The notes: generated from the letters alone by a model not told the origin. Counted from the first letter of the stretch, positions 6,995-16,054 are shown. The stretch: DNA of 41,135 bases from Arcicella sp. (GCA_025454855.1 JALONS010000008.1:1-41135); one strand, 5' to 3'. Numbers and translations: made by a program.

Positions 6995-7855
6995 ATGGCA
7001 AAATTATTAATCATGGCGGGCGGAATGTCGTCAAGAATGAAAAAAGTAGAAGGTTCAGAAAGCCTTGATTCAACCTTAGTGCAACAGGCAAATACACTAC
7101 CAAAAGGGATGATTGGCGTAGGTAAAGATGGTCGCCCTTTTATGGATTATCTTATTTTCAATGCTCATTTAGCTGGTTATAATGAGGTACTTATCTTAAA
7201 AAACCCTAAAGACGAAGTAACCAAGCCTTATTACGATAAATTAGTAGAAGATGGCAAGGCTTGGGGAATGACATTTAAATATGCAACTCAACAAATTGCT
7301 CCCGACCGTGAAAAGCCCGCAGGTACTGCCGATGCTATTCAACAAGCATTGGAACAGACACCTGAATGGAAAGGAGAAAGATTTACGGTTTGTAACTCTG
7401 ATAATTTATATTCGGTAAATGTTTTAACTTTATTAAAGGAAAATCCAGTACAAAACGCCGTAGTTTCTTATGAAAGTATCGCTCTGGGCGTTGAACCAGA
7501 ACGAGTTAAAGCATTCGCAGTTATTAGAGCGGATAGTGATAATTTTCTAATAGAAATTATTGAAAAACCTAACGACGAACAAATTGAATCGGCTCGGGAT
7601 GCTAAAGGAAAAATAGGCGTAAATATGAATGTGTTCCATTTTAATTACGACGATATTTTGGAGTATGTGCGTAAAGAACCCTTCAATCCTGTTAGGAATG
7701 AACGTGAACTACCCAGTGCAGTTATGAAAATGGCAAGAGAAAATACCCAAAAAGTCATAACTGTTCCCGTAGAAGAAAATGTACCCGATTTGACATCAAA
7801 AGGTGATATTTCAATCGTACAAAAATACCTGATTGATACATTCGGAGATTTTTAA
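6995..7855 (+). CDS. Sugar-1-phosphate nucleotidyltransferase
   Basis: The protein of 286 residues opens with the nucleotide-binding LLIMAGGMSSRMKK. It keeps GTADA (110-114) for base recognition, a metal-site NSDN (134-137) where relatives often have D-x-D, and IIEKP further on. These are marks of enzymes that join sugar-1-phosphates to NTPs. It is separated by only 9 bases from the GHMP kinase, so the natural reading is sugar to sugar-1-phosphate to NDP-sugar. Which NTP and sugar are used cannot be read from the sequence. A strong terminator follows. Confidence 0.85.
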   Translation: MAKLLIMAGGMSSRMKKVEGSESLDSTLVQQANTLPKGMIGVGKDGRPFMDYLIFNAHLAGYNEVLILKNPKDEVTKPYYDKLVEDGKAWGMTFKYATQQIAPDREKPAGTADAIQQALEQTPEWKGERFTVCNSDNLYSVNVLTLLKENPVQNAVVSYESIALGVEPERVKAFAVIRADSDNFLIEIIEKPNDEQIESARDAKGKIGVNMNVFHFNYDDILEYVRKEPFNPVRNERELPSAVMKMARENTQKVITVPVEENVPDLTSKGDISIVQKYLIDTFGDF

Positions 7856-7875
7856 CGGATAAATTCACAACCAAT

Positions 7876-7917
7876 CTACCTCGACAAGCGTTATAAGTTT
7901 GTCGGGGTATTTTTTTA
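7876..7917 (+). terminator. Intrinsic terminator after the nucleotidyltransferase
   Basis: Arms 7878-7887 and 7899-7908 form a 10-bp stem with one G-T pair, followed by a run of seven T from 7910. It ends the GH109/kinase/nucleotidyltransferase transcript and overlaps the next promoter. Confidence 0.85.
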
Positions 7918-7923
7918 CCTTTG
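7916..7923 (+). promoter_or_regulatory. -7 element of the ispG promoter
   Basis: TACCTTTG matches TAnnTTTG and begins in the last T of the preceding terminator. The nearest TTG (7899-7901) is 14 bases upstream, shorter than usual. A 6-bp hairpin (ATTGCA/TGCAAT, 7931-7948) lies in the resulting leader before the ATG at 7973. Confidence 0.45.
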
Positions 7924-7972
7924 TACCTTTATTGCATTTCTTTGCAATCTTTTCTTTAAATATCCTTTTAGA

Positions 7973-10024
7973 ATGTCAAATAATTCTCAAATAGTAAACC
8001 TTATCGAAAACGGCAATCGTTACGCTAATTCATTAACGGAATATTCCAGAAGAAAAACCATCACGGTAAACATCGGAGATTTACCGATGGGTTCAGATTA
8101 TCCCATCAGAGTACAATCAATGACTACGATTGATACCATGGACACTTTGGGTTCGGTGGAACAGACCATTAGAATGATAGAATCTGGTTGTGAATACGTG
8201 CGAATTACCGCTCCTTCGGTAAAAGAGGCTCAGAATTTAGACAATATCAGAAAAGAATTAAGAACAAGAGGTTACAGCGTTCCGCTGATTGCTGATATAC
8301 ATTTCACGCCCAATGCTGCTGAATTAGCCGCTCGTTTAGTAGAAAAAGTGAGAATCAATCCTGGGAATTATGCTGATAAAAAACGTTTTGAAACTATTGA
8401 TTATACCGAAGCATCATACCAAGCGGAATTGGATAGAATTCGTGAAAAGTTTTTACCCTTAGTAAAAATTTGCAAAGAATACGGAACTGCCATGAGAATA
8501 GGAACGAATCATGGTTCTTTGAGCGATAGAATTTTAAGTAGATACGGTGATACGCCACTCGGAATGGTGGAATCAGCTCTTGAGTTTCTCAGGATTTGTG
8601 AAGACGAAAACTACCATAATATTGTATTGTCGATGAAGGCGTCAAACACGCAAGTAATGGTAGAGGCTTATCGACTATTATGTAAAAAGCTACAAGAAGA
8701 ATCTCTGAAACCGTATCCATTACATTTGGGAGTGACCGAAGCGGGTGAAGGTGAAGACGGTAGAATTAAATCAGCCGTTGGTATTGGGACTTTATTAGAA
8801 GATGGTTTGGGCGATACCGTGAGAGTTTCTTTGACGGAAGACCCTGAATTTGAAGCTCCAGTTGCTAAGGCTTTGATAGACCGCTATACTAATCGTGAAA
8901 ATAAATCTAAGCCAATACCAAAATTCTATGTTCGTTTAGATAATACCGAACATTCTACGTCGAACTTTGATTCTCCAATTAATCCTTTCCAATATTTCAG
9001 AAGACAAACCCATGAAGTCGCTAATTTTGGAGGACACAATGTACCAAGAGTCATTGCAGACTATTCAAAAATCAATGTTTCAGAACATGAAGACTTAAAA
9101 CCGATTGGGCATTTTTATTTGCCATTGCCAGATAAATGGACAATGAATGATTTAGGTGCGGATTATCTTTACACGGGTAAAAATGAAGCACCTTATATGT
9201 TGCCCATGGGCTTGAAACAAATTCTTGATTTTGAAGTATGGAAAGGCATCGAAAATAAACAGAATTCATACCCGTTATTAACGCTTTCAACATATTTATC
9301 CGCTGAAGAAATTCACCCAACTTTAAACTTTGTTGAGGTATCTCTCGCAGATTGGACTGATTCTTTATCTGAAAAACTAAAGATTGAGAAAAATGTCGTA
9401 CTGGTCATACGCACGGACAACGCCCATGCGATGCCAGAGTTACGAAGATTATTCTTTGAACTAATTGAACATAAAATTACCTGCCCAGTCGTAATTTTAA
9501 GGCAGTATCCCATATTGGCAGAAAGTGATTTCCAATTATTTTCCGCAACTGACTGCGGTGGATTGTTGATTGATGGCTTGGGCGACGGCATTTTACTTGC
9601 CTTACCAGAAATAAATGAAAAATCTAAACTTTTAACTTCGGCAAAAAGTTACAACTCAACAGCATTTGGAATCTTGCAAGCAGCCCGCACACGCATGAGT
9701 AAAACCGAATATATTTCGTGTCCGTCGTGCGGTAGAACTCTTTTTGATTTGCAAGAAACGACTGCGATGATTCGGAAACGAACCGAACATTTGAAAGGAG
9801 TAAAAATTGGTATCATGGGCTGTATAGTGAATGGACCGGGAGAAATGGCTGACGCTGATTACGGTTATGTGGGTGTGGGTAAAGATAAAATTGCGTTGTA
9901 CCGAGGGCAAAACGTGGTAAAAAAATCAGTACACGCTGATAATGCAGTGGATGAATTAATAGAAATAATCAAAGAAGATGGCGTTTGGTTTGAACCAGTA
10001 CAACAAGAGGTAGCATTTGCGTAG
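7973..10024 (+). CDS. ispG: 4-hydroxy-3-methylbut-2-enyl diphosphate synthase, long form
   Basis: IspG converts methylerythritol cyclodiphosphate to HMBPP in the non-mevalonate isoprenoid pathway, using a [4Fe-4S] cluster. The TIM-barrel part begins with VQSMTTIDTMDT and includes IADIHFTPNAA and VRINPGN. The C-terminal part has cluster cysteines Cys583 and Cys586 (CPSCGR) and Cys617 (GCIVNGPGE), with the Glu that caps the cluster. At 683 residues it is far longer than E. coli IspG (about 370). The extra central domain between barrel and cluster domain is the known long form of Bacteroidota, chlamydiae and plastids. Confidence 0.97.
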   Translation: MSNNSQIVNLIENGNRYANSLTEYSRRKTITVNIGDLPMGSDYPIRVQSMTTIDTMDTLGSVEQTIRMIESGCEYVRITAPSVKEAQNLDNIRKELRTRGYSVPLIADIHFTPNAAELAARLVEKVRINPGNYADKKRFETIDYTEASYQAELDRIREKFLPLVKICKEYGTAMRIGTNHGSLSDRILSRYGDTPLGMVESALEFLRICEDENYHNIVLSMKASNTQVMVEAYRLLCKKLQEESLKPYPLHLGVTEAGEGEDGRIKSAVGIGTLLEDGLGDTVRVSLTEDPEFEAPVAKALIDRYTNRENKSKPIPKFYVRLDNTEHSTSNFDSPINPFQYFRRQTHEVANFGGHNVPRVIADYSKINVSEHEDLKPIGHFYLPLPDKWTMNDLGADYLYTGKNEAPYMLPMGLKQILDFEVWKGIENKQNSYPLLTLSTYLSAEEIHPTLNFVEVSLADWTDSLSEKLKIEKNVVLVIRTDNAHAMPELRRLFFELIEHKITCPVVILRQYPILAESDFQLFSATDCGGLLIDGLGDGILLALPEINEKSKLLTSAKSYNSTAFGILQAARTRMSKTEYISCPSCGRTLFDLQETTAMIRKRTEHLKGVKIGIMGCIVNGPGEMADADYGYVGVGKDKIALYRGQNVVKKSVHADNAVDELIEIIKEDGVWFEPVQQEVAFA

Positions 10025-10120
10025 TCTTACCTTGCCAGAAGATTTTTTACCATCTTTAGAAAACAGGTATTGATAATCATAAAATTTTAATGCCTAATCA
10101 AAGGCTCAAAACATATCATT

Positions 10121-10309
10121 ATGTCCAGATTCAAAGACCAATTCAAATTAGGAGAAGCATTCAGCTACTTTTTTAGAGTTTTTGGGAAACAAGATTCCTC
10201 AAAACCCAGTAACTTTAATATCAAAACCATGCACACCATCAATAAAATATCAATTTTGATGTTTTTATTTTGTTTGTGCGTGATGATATACCGTGCTTTT
10301 TTTAGATAA
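10121..10309 (+). CDS. Small single-pass membrane protein of unknown function
   Basis: This 62-residue protein has a polar N-terminus (KLGEAFSYFFRVFG) and one hydrophobic segment, ISILMFLFCLCVMIYRAFF, ending in basic residues. That suggests a single membrane anchor with the N-terminus probably in the cytoplasm or peripheral. It begins with ATG, lies 96 bp after ispG, and stops two bases before the next gene's ATG, so it is probably translated from one mRNA with it. I do not recognise the family with certainty. The regular composition and tight spacing argue that it is a real gene. Confidence 0.6.
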   Translation: MSRFKDQFKLGEAFSYFFRVFGKQDSSKPSNFNIKTMHTINKISILMFLFCLCVMIYRAFFR

Positions 10310-10310
10310 A

Positions 10311-10664
10311 ATGAATATTGAAGAATTTAGAGAGTACTGTTTATCCAAACGAGGTGTCAGCGAAGAGCTTCCATTTGGTCCTGATACGTTAGTTTACAAA
10401 GTAATGGGCAAAATATTCGCCCTCACCTCGCTTGAAAGCGAGATTTTCTCTGTTAATCTCAAATGTGACCCTGATAAAGCGATTCAACTCCGTGAAGAGT
10501 TTGATTACATAACCGCAGGCTATCACATGAATAAAAAACACTGGAATACTCTCAACGCAGAAAGGACTTCCAGCAACCAATTGAAAGAACTTACCGACCA
10601 TTCTTATGACTTGGTGGTGGATTCTTTACCTAAAAAAATGAAGATTGAACTTGAGCAATTATAA
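10311..10664 (+). CDS. MmcQ/YjbR family protein
   Basis: The product is 117 residues from the ATG at 10311; an in-frame GTG at 10293 overlaps the previous gene and is less likely. The opening MNIEEFREYCLSKRGVSEELPFGPDTLVYKVMGKIFAL and the later HMNKKHWNTL are typical of the MmcQ/YjbR (CyaY-like fold) family, described as DNA-binding, with function mostly unknown. It is the middle gene of three tightly spaced genes. Confidence 0.88.
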   Translation: MNIEEFREYCLSKRGVSEELPFGPDTLVYKVMGKIFALTSLESEIFSVNLKCDPDKAIQLREEFDYITAGYHMNKKHWNTLNAERTSSNQLKELTDHSYDLVVDSLPKKMKIELEQL

Positions 10665-10670
10665 TTTACT

Positions 10671-11225
10671 ATGGAGTGGTTACTGTTACTTTTCTTTTTA
10701 CCGTTTGTGCTAACCATTATGTTTTTCAACTGGTTAGAGACAAAATTTTACAGCTTCCGTGACCGTGAAAAGTTGGAAGACGGCGAGCGTTTGCTCCAAG
10801 AAAAACAGTACAGCCAAGCCCAAATTTATTTCACAGAGCGATTAAAATATTTCCCTAAATCTTCCAAAGCGTATCTTTTGAGGGGAAAAGCCAATTTACA
10901 ATTAGAGAATTACTATTCCGCTCTTTACGATTTTGAGCAATCAATTTCTTTTGATAATACTGTAGCGGAAACCTACATCTTAAAGGGAAAAGTTTTGTAT
11001 CACTTGGAAGAATACGATAAGGCATTTTTAGAATTTGATAAAGCCGACTGGTATTATAGAAGTGAAAACCCCGTAGCATTACGCTGGCGTGGTATGGCTC
11101 GTTACTGCATCGGTCAAGCTGAAAACGCAATTAATGATTTTAGAAGAGCCGTAGAATTGGGTGATGAAGATGCCGATTATATTCTACAAACCAAATTCAA
11201 ATATTTGCAGAAAAACTCCATTTGA
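10671..11225 (+). CDS. Membrane-anchored TPR protein
   Basis: The 184-residue protein starts with a strong hydrophobic segment (WLLLLFFLPFVLTIMFFNW, residues 3-21). Three to four tetratricopeptide repeats follow; KAYLLRGKANLQLENYYSALYDFEQSI and the next ETYILKGKVLYHLEEYDKAFLEFDKA unit are clear. Such proteins scaffold protein complexes at the membrane. It starts 6 bases after the MmcQ stop. No enzymatic domain is seen. Confidence 0.75.
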   Translation: MEWLLLLFFLPFVLTIMFFNWLETKFYSFRDREKLEDGERLLQEKQYSQAQIYFTERLKYFPKSSKAYLLRGKANLQLENYYSALYDFEQSISFDNTVAETYILKGKVLYHLEEYDKAFLEFDKADWYYRSENPVALRWRGMARYCIGQAENAINDFRRAVELGDEDADYILQTKFKYLQKNSI

Positions 11226-11246
11226 TGGTTTCTATTAACAATAAAA

Positions 11247-12266
11247 TCAGTGTAAAATCCTAAAGGTTGCTTCTCTTAGTGCTTCCCCGTCAGATAATGA
11301 ACCACTTTCTACCCCTTTTGATTTTAAGTCTAATCTTTTTATTTCTCCTAAAATTTGTACCACTTTAGCCAAGTTATAGCTTCTGATGGCTTGTAAGTAA
11401 TCTTTAGTAAAAAATGGATTTACTCCCAAAACAGCCGCCAAATTCCTTTCTGACTTATCGGGTGTTGCGTGAGTCAATAATACTTTTGAAAAGAAATTAT
11501 ACAGTAATAATACAATGGGTGCCAGTGGATTATCTTTTGGATTTGCCGCAAAAAAATTAACAATCTGATTGGCTTTCAATACATCACGATTTATGAGTGC
11601 TTTCTGAAATTCAAAATAGTTATACTCCTTGCTAATTCCTACGTAACGCTCAACCACCTGAGCGTTGATTTCTTCATCAATCCGAAGATTAAGTTTTATT
11701 TTATCAATTTCAGAGGCTAATCTTTTTAAGTCATTCCCGACGTTTTCAACCAGCATTTCAATCGCTTTCCTGCTGATTTTCAAGCCGTTCTCATGACAAT
11801 ACTCCAAAATCCAATCAGGTAATTTATTATCGTATAGTTTTTTTGAAGGCATTACAAGACCCACTTTATCAAAGGTCTTCACCCATGACTTTCTTTCATC
11901 GGCGGAAGTTTTAAACACCAAAACCAAAATAGTGGAAGGCAACGGATTTTTGATGTAATTCTCCAAAGCTACTTGCATTTCTTTTTGTTCCAAACCTTGC
12001 AAGGCTTGGGCTTCTTTTACCATCACCAACTGGCGTTCTGCCATCATCGGGAATCGTTTGGCATTGGCAAGCAAAGCAGGGATGGTTAAATCTTTACCAA
12101 AAAAAATAAATTGATTGAAACTTCTATCAGCGGGCGAAAGGGCGTTTTCTTCGATAAAATCAGCTACTTTATCAAGGTAATAAGGTTCGTCACCGTGTAG
12201 AAGGTACAAAGGAGCGTAACTTTTTTTCTTTAAATCTTTGAGAATTTCAGCAGCAGACTTGGGCAT
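11247..12266 (-). CDS. holA: DNA polymerase III delta subunit
   Basis: HolA opens the sliding clamp within the clamp loader. The 339-residue length is normal. The N-terminus (APLYLLHGDEPYYLDKVADFIEE) has the family's degenerate Walker-like opening. RQLVMVKEAQAL and the middle LKRLASEIDKIKLNL are also typical, as is the C-terminal helical collar. It lies 43 bp after acpH on the same strand and is probably co-transcribed with it. Confidence 0.92.
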   Translation of the reverse strand: MPKSAAEILKDLKKKSYAPLYLLHGDEPYYLDKVADFIEENALSPADRSFNQFIFFGKDLTIPALLANAKRFPMMAERQLVMVKEAQALQGLEQKEMQVALENYIKNPLPSTILVLVFKTSADERKSWVKTFDKVGLVMPSKKLYDNKLPDWILEYCHENGLKISRKAIEMLVENVGNDLKRLASEIDKIKLNLRIDEEINAQVVERYVGISKEYNYFEFQKALINRDVLKANQIVNFFAANPKDNPLAPIVLLLYNFFSKVLLTHATPDKSERNLAAVLGVNPFFTKDYLQAIRSYNLAKVVQILGEIKRLDLKSKGVESGSLSDGEALREATFRILH

Positions 12267-12309
12267 AAATATGTAGGGCTTAGTATTAGGGCATTTATAT
12301 GAAAATCAA

Positions 12310-12900
12310 CTAATGGTAATGAAGCTGGCAATGCTTGATAATTTCTGGAAAAAACTGGTTGAACTCAGCCTCATATAAATCGTAATCATTACGTAATTCT
12401 TCCACAGCATTCTCAATTCCCGACTTAAAACTCAATCGTTTAGAAATACCTTGCAACGACCACTCAATACCTTCATAACCCGCATAACTCAAAAACCAAT
12501 TTCTTTTTACCATCGACTTCACCATTCTCTCCATAGCTTCAGGAATTTCCTTTTTCCGAATCTCCAACAGTTGATAAAAGTTTTGACTGTAATTTTCTAA
12601 AGAAATCTGAGAATAAAGATGAAAGTTTTTGGCTAAAATATGGTCATAAAACATATCGATGACAATCCCAGAGAATTTATGATATTTGGGCTGGAGTCGG
12701 TCAATACTTTTCTTCACAATTGGGTGATTATCAGTAAAATAATCAATTTCACGGTGCAGTGCAATGCCCTTTATAATACCTTCGGTATATTGATTTTGAG
12801 ACAGTTTATTCAAACGACCTTTTACAAAATCGCCTAAGAAATTACCAATTTTGAGGTCGTCGTTTTCACCAGAAAGATATGTATGTGCTAAGAAGTTCAA
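12310..12900 (-). CDS. acpH: Acyl carrier protein phosphodiesterase family protein
   Basis: The 196-residue protein begins MNFLAHTYLS and continues IGNFLGDFVKG, with GIALHREIDYFTDNHP and VIDMFYDHILAKNF. These are the His/Asp motifs of AcpH, a metal-dependent HD-like enzyme that removes phosphopantetheine from acyl carrier protein. The length matches the family. It is the upstream gene of the acpH-holA pair. Confidence 0.88.
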   Translation of the reverse strand: MNFLAHTYLSGENDDLKIGNFLGDFVKGRLNKLSQNQYTEGIIKGIALHREIDYFTDNHPIVKKSIDRLQPKYHKFSGIVIDMFYDHILAKNFHLYSQISLENYSQNFYQLLEIRKKEIPEAMERMVKSMVKRNWFLSYAGYEGIEWSLQGISKRLSFKSGIENAVEELRNDYDLYEAEFNQFFPEIIKHCQLHYH

Positions 12901-12999
12901 AGTACAATTTTCAATATTTGAGTATAAAGTTACTAAAAAACCGTTACCTTTTTAGTGCTTATGCTTAACTTAGCGTATCATAATTTAAAACTTAATAGA

Positions 13000-13512
13000 A
13001 TGCAGATTACCAATGAAAAAGTTGTTACGTTGATGTATGAATTGACCGTAACCGATGCCGCTGGAGAGAAAGAGCTAATTGAAACCGTTGAGCAAGAAGA
13101 CCCAATGGCATTTATTCAGGGATTGAGTGGTCTTCCCGAAGCCTTTGAAGAAAATATTGAAGGATTGGCTGTGGGTGATACGTTTGAATTCTCAATTCCC
13201 GCTGAAGATGGATACGGTGAATACGACCAAACGGCGGTAGTGGAGTTACCCAAAGAAATTTTCAAAGTAGATGGTGAATATGTACCTGAGATGTTGGAGG
13301 TCGGAAATTTCTTGCCCATGACCGACGACCGAGGTAATCAATTGAATGGCAGAGTTTTAGCAGTTGAAGAAGCATTTGTAAGAATGGATTTCAACCACCC
13401 TTTAGCTGATAAAGAAATGTTTTTTAAAGGTACAATTTTGGGTGTAAGAGATGCTACTCAGTCAGAACTTGACCATGGTCATGTACACGGAGTTGGAGGA
13501 GTTCAACATTGA
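13000..13512 (+). CDS. slyD: FKBP-type peptidyl-prolyl isomerase, SlyD-like
   Basis: The 170-residue protein from the ATG at 13000 has the SlyD order. An N-terminal FKBP half (VTLMYELTVTDAAGE), the inserted chaperone flap (about 70-130) and the hallmark FNHPLADKEMFFKGTILGVRDA follow in turn. The tail HGHVHGVGG is a short His-rich metal-binding end. No signal peptide is present, so it acts in the cytoplasm as folding helper and possibly nickel binder. A GTG at 12955 would add 15 residues that do not fit the family. TACCTTTT at 12945-12952 is a one-mismatch -7 element. Confidence 0.9.
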   Translation: MQITNEKVVTLMYELTVTDAAGEKELIETVEQEDPMAFIQGLSGLPEAFEENIEGLAVGDTFEFSIPAEDGYGEYDQTAVVELPKEIFKVDGEYVPEMLEVGNFLPMTDDRGNQLNGRVLAVEEAFVRMDFNHPLADKEMFFKGTILGVRDATQSELDHGHVHGVGGVQH

Positions 13513-13528
13513 GAGAGTTTACGAGTTT

Positions 13529-13565
13529 AAAGTCTGTGAGTTGATGAGATAAACTCATAGACTTT
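13529..13565 (+). terminator. Long hairpin after slyD
   Basis: Arms 13529-13542 and 13552-13565 pair over 14 bp with one G-T pair and a 9-base loop. The trailing sequence is T-rich only in part, so termination is likely but not certain. Confidence 0.55.
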
Positions 13566-13616
13566 CATTTATATATCACTCATAAACCTTAAACTCATAA
13601 CCTCATTAACCCAAAA

Positions 13617-14072
13617 ATGAAACCAGCCTTTGATGATATTTATATGGAACTGGCAGTAAATCTTGCCAAACGTTCCCATTGTATAAAAGCTCAAGTGGGA
13701 GCAGTATTAACCCGTGACACTCGAATCATATCCATTGGTTATAACGGACCGCCCGCAGGTACGCACAACTGCGACGAAGAATTTCCGATTGATGGTTGTG
13801 AGCGAGATTCAAAAGGTAGTTGTTCTTTAGCACTGCACGCCGAACAAAATGCCATTTTGTACGCAGCCAAAAATGGTTCATCCATCGAAGGCTCAACCAT
13901 TTATGTAACGCTTTCGCCTTGTATTGCCTGTGCCAGAATTATTTACAGTATGAAAATTGCTAAGGTTGTTTACCTCAATTCCTATGCAGAATACAAAGGG
14001 ATTAGCAAAGATGAAGGCGTGGAGTTTTTGAGAAAATTTGGGGTTGAGGTGGTGAGGTATCAAAAGACTTAG
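13617..14072 (+). CDS. dCMP deaminase family protein
   Basis: The 151-residue protein has the zinc site of cytidine/deoxycytidylate deaminases: HAEQNAI supplies the zinc His and catalytic Glu, and SPCIACA the two Cys. The N-terminal KAQVGAVLTRDTRIISIGYNGPPAG and CERDSKGSCS are typical of dCMP deaminases of the ComEB type, which make dUMP for thymidylate synthesis. It is a single gene between two hairpins. Confidence 0.92.
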   Translation: MKPAFDDIYMELAVNLAKRSHCIKAQVGAVLTRDTRIISIGYNGPPAGTHNCDEEFPIDGCERDSKGSCSLALHAEQNAILYAAKNGSSIEGSTIYVTLSPCIACARIIYSMKIAKVVYLNSYAEYKGISKDEGVEFLRKFGVEVVRYQKT

Positions 14073-14157
14073 ACCACTGATTTTGCGGATTCGACAGATT
14101 TACACTGATTTTTATATTTTATCTGTGTAAATCCGTAGAATCTGTAAAATCAGAGGT
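14073..14157. repeat. Long imperfect palindrome between convergent genes
   Basis: The 85-bp element folds into arms of about 37 bases: ACC/GGT, CTGATTTT/AAAATCAG, GATTC/GAATC and GATTTACAC/GTGTAAATC pair in nested order, with short mismatches and an AT-rich loop. The internal GATT-rich repetition resembles intergenic palindromes seen many times in Bacteroidota genomes. It fills the gap between the dCMP deaminase and U32 genes and may end both transcripts. Confidence 0.65.
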
Positions 14158-14161
14158 TTAA

Positions 14162-16054
14162 TTATCTTCGTCCCACATACCCCATTTGCTCGTCTTCATC
14201 TATAAATTCTAACTCCGCATCTTTTTCCCAAATTTCCATCTCACAAGGCTTACAGTTGAATTTTAGTTTGTATTCATTTTCACCGTGTTTTAATGTTAGT
14301 GGTTCTACTAACTTCTCTCCCATCGTTTCTCTTTGAAATCTGGCACATTTTCCCAATTCATACTTTACGCAGTATTTTGTACTCATTACTCTTGCTTTTC
14401 CTGGGTCCCACTGCAATTCAAATGCTTTCTCTATTTCAGTTACTCCGTGTCTTTTATAAAAAGCTCTTGCCATTTTATTAGAAACATTGTACATAAAATC
14501 AAGTTTCTGAACGGGATAAGGATGCTCTGTTTTTTGTATCTGAAACTCCTCTCGGTGATATTCACGAACTCGCACATCAATTAACTGCTCTAAAACTTCA
14601 CGTCTGATTTCGTTAATTTTAGAAATGGGCAAGAACCAATTATCGTTCAACACTACTTCAATGCTATCCACTATAAAAGGCGTATTACCCGTTTTACCCA
14701 AATTCTTTTTAATATTCGGAATTACGGACTCTTGACTTTTAGCCAATTCTTTCTCAGAAATCAAAGTCATACTACTTTGATGCCCATCTTCGTCTATGGC
14801 TACTAATTGAAAGCCTTCATTTATTTCTGTAAAATGGAGAGAAACCCCAATTTTCCTTACCGCACTGTTCTCTTTTTCAACCATTTTATTAAATTCAGCA
14901 TCCGAATTTCTATAAATGACCGTACCAATGGGCAAAGGCTTAAAGGTATTAGGCACTACAACATCATTGACGATGATATTAATTTGAGCTCCATCGGCTA
15001 CACCGTCTTCATTCAAAAAATACAAGCCATCTCCATTATTAAGTTTCTCAAAATTCTCAATCACATATCCATTGGCTTTTACCTCCAATAACTTACCGAT
15101 GTACTGCCCTTGAGATTTTGGGCTTTCCCACGAGCCTATTTTTTCTTTTCGTTTATTAACAAAATAATCGGTATAACCTCTATTAAAACTTCTATCCATT
15201 TCTGGTTCAAAATTATAGAATGTTCGTCCAGACGATGCCTTTTGGTATTTTCCAGAATTATTAGCTAAAAAGGTATCTAATTTTTTGCGTAAAAAAGAGG
15301 TGTTATTTTTTACGTAAACAATATCTTTCAGTCGTCCTTCAATTTTAAAAGAAGTAACACCCGCTTCTATGAGATTAGGAAGTTGGTCACTCAAATCTAA
15401 ATCTTTGATGGATAATAAATGGCTATTGGCAATCAAGGTTTTACCCGTTCCATCAATCAACTGATACGGCAAACGACAATTCTGGGCACAAGAACCACGA
15501 TTAGCACTTCGCTCTCCGTTAGCTACGCTCATATAGCAATTCCCACTGAAAGAAACGCATAACGCTCCCGACACAAAAAACTCCAGTTCCACATCCGTAG
15601 CCTCACTGATTTCCCTTACTTGGTCTAAGTTTAATTCTCTTGCCAAAACTACCCTTTTCATACCAGCGTCCGCTAAAAAATTTACGTGTTGGGCATCTCG
15701 GTTGTTTGCTTGAGTACTCGCATGAATGACGATAGGTGGTAAATCCATCTCCATAATTGCCATATCCTGAATAATGAGAGCATCTACACCAATATCATAC
15801 AATTGGTAAATCAATTTTCGACAAGTTTCCAATTCATTGTCGTACAAGATAGTATTAACCACTACAAAAACTTTTGCCTTGAAAAGATGGGCGTATTTTA
15901 CCAATTCAGCAATATCATCTATCGAATTAGTGGCATTTGTTCTTGCTCCAAATTGCGGAGCTCCAATATATACAGCATCTGCCCCCGCATTGATGGCGGC
16001 CATTCCTTGGAGAAGGTTTTTGGCTGGGGACAGAATTTCTACTTTCTTTTTCAT
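14162..16054 (-). CDS. U32-family protein (RNA hydroxylation type)
   Basis: The protein is 630 residues from the ATG at 16054, where MKKKVEILSPAKN gives the usual family start; an ATG at 16081 would add nine residues. AGADAVYIGAPQFGAR, HASTQANNRDA and FFVSGALCVSFSGNCYMS, with the cysteines of GSCAQNC, are hallmarks of U32 proteins. Although named peptidases, the studied members TrhP and RlhA hydroxylate tRNA U34 or 23S rRNA C2501. The length is close to RlhA (about 650) rather than TrhP (about 450). A C-terminal CVKYELGKC...CKPC cluster could bind metal. The target RNA is not determinable here. Confidence 0.85.
   Translation of the reverse strand: MKKKVEILSPAKNLLQGMAAINAGADAVYIGAPQFGARTNATNSIDDIAELVKYAHLFKAKVFVVVNTILYDNELETCRKLIYQLYDIGVDALIIQDMAIMEMDLPPIVIHASTQANNRDAQHVNFLADAGMKRVVLARELNLDQVREISEATDVELEFFVSGALCVSFSGNCYMSVANGERSANRGSCAQNCRLPYQLIDGTGKTLIANSHLLSIKDLDLSDQLPNLIEAGVTSFKIEGRLKDIVYVKNNTSFLRKKLDTFLANNSGKYQKASSGRTFYNFEPEMDRSFNRGYTDYFVNKRKEKIGSWESPKSQGQYIGKLLEVKANGYVIENFEKLNNGDGLYFLNEDGVADGAQINIIVNDVVVPNTFKPLPIGTVIYRNSDAEFNKMVEKENSAVRKIGVSLHFTEINEGFQLVAIDEDGHQSSMTLISEKELAKSQESVIPNIKKNLGKTGNTPFIVDSIEVVLNDNWFLPISKINEIRREVLEQLIDVRVREYHREEFQIQKTEHPYPVQKLDFMYNVSNKMARAFYKRHGVTEIEKAFELQWDPGKARVMSTKYCVKYELGKCARFQRETMGEKLVEPLTLKHGENEYKLKFNCKPCEMEIWEKDAELEFIDEDEQMGYVGRR

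Noticed and set aside
7931-7948. Hairpin ATTGCA/TGCAAT in the ispG leader as a riboswitch
   Set aside because: A 6-bp stem with no further structure is too simple to support more than a chance hairpin.
9656-9910. Minus-strand frame inside ispG
   Set aside because: Antisense to the iron-sulfur cluster domain of IspG, with His/Ser-rich shadow composition.
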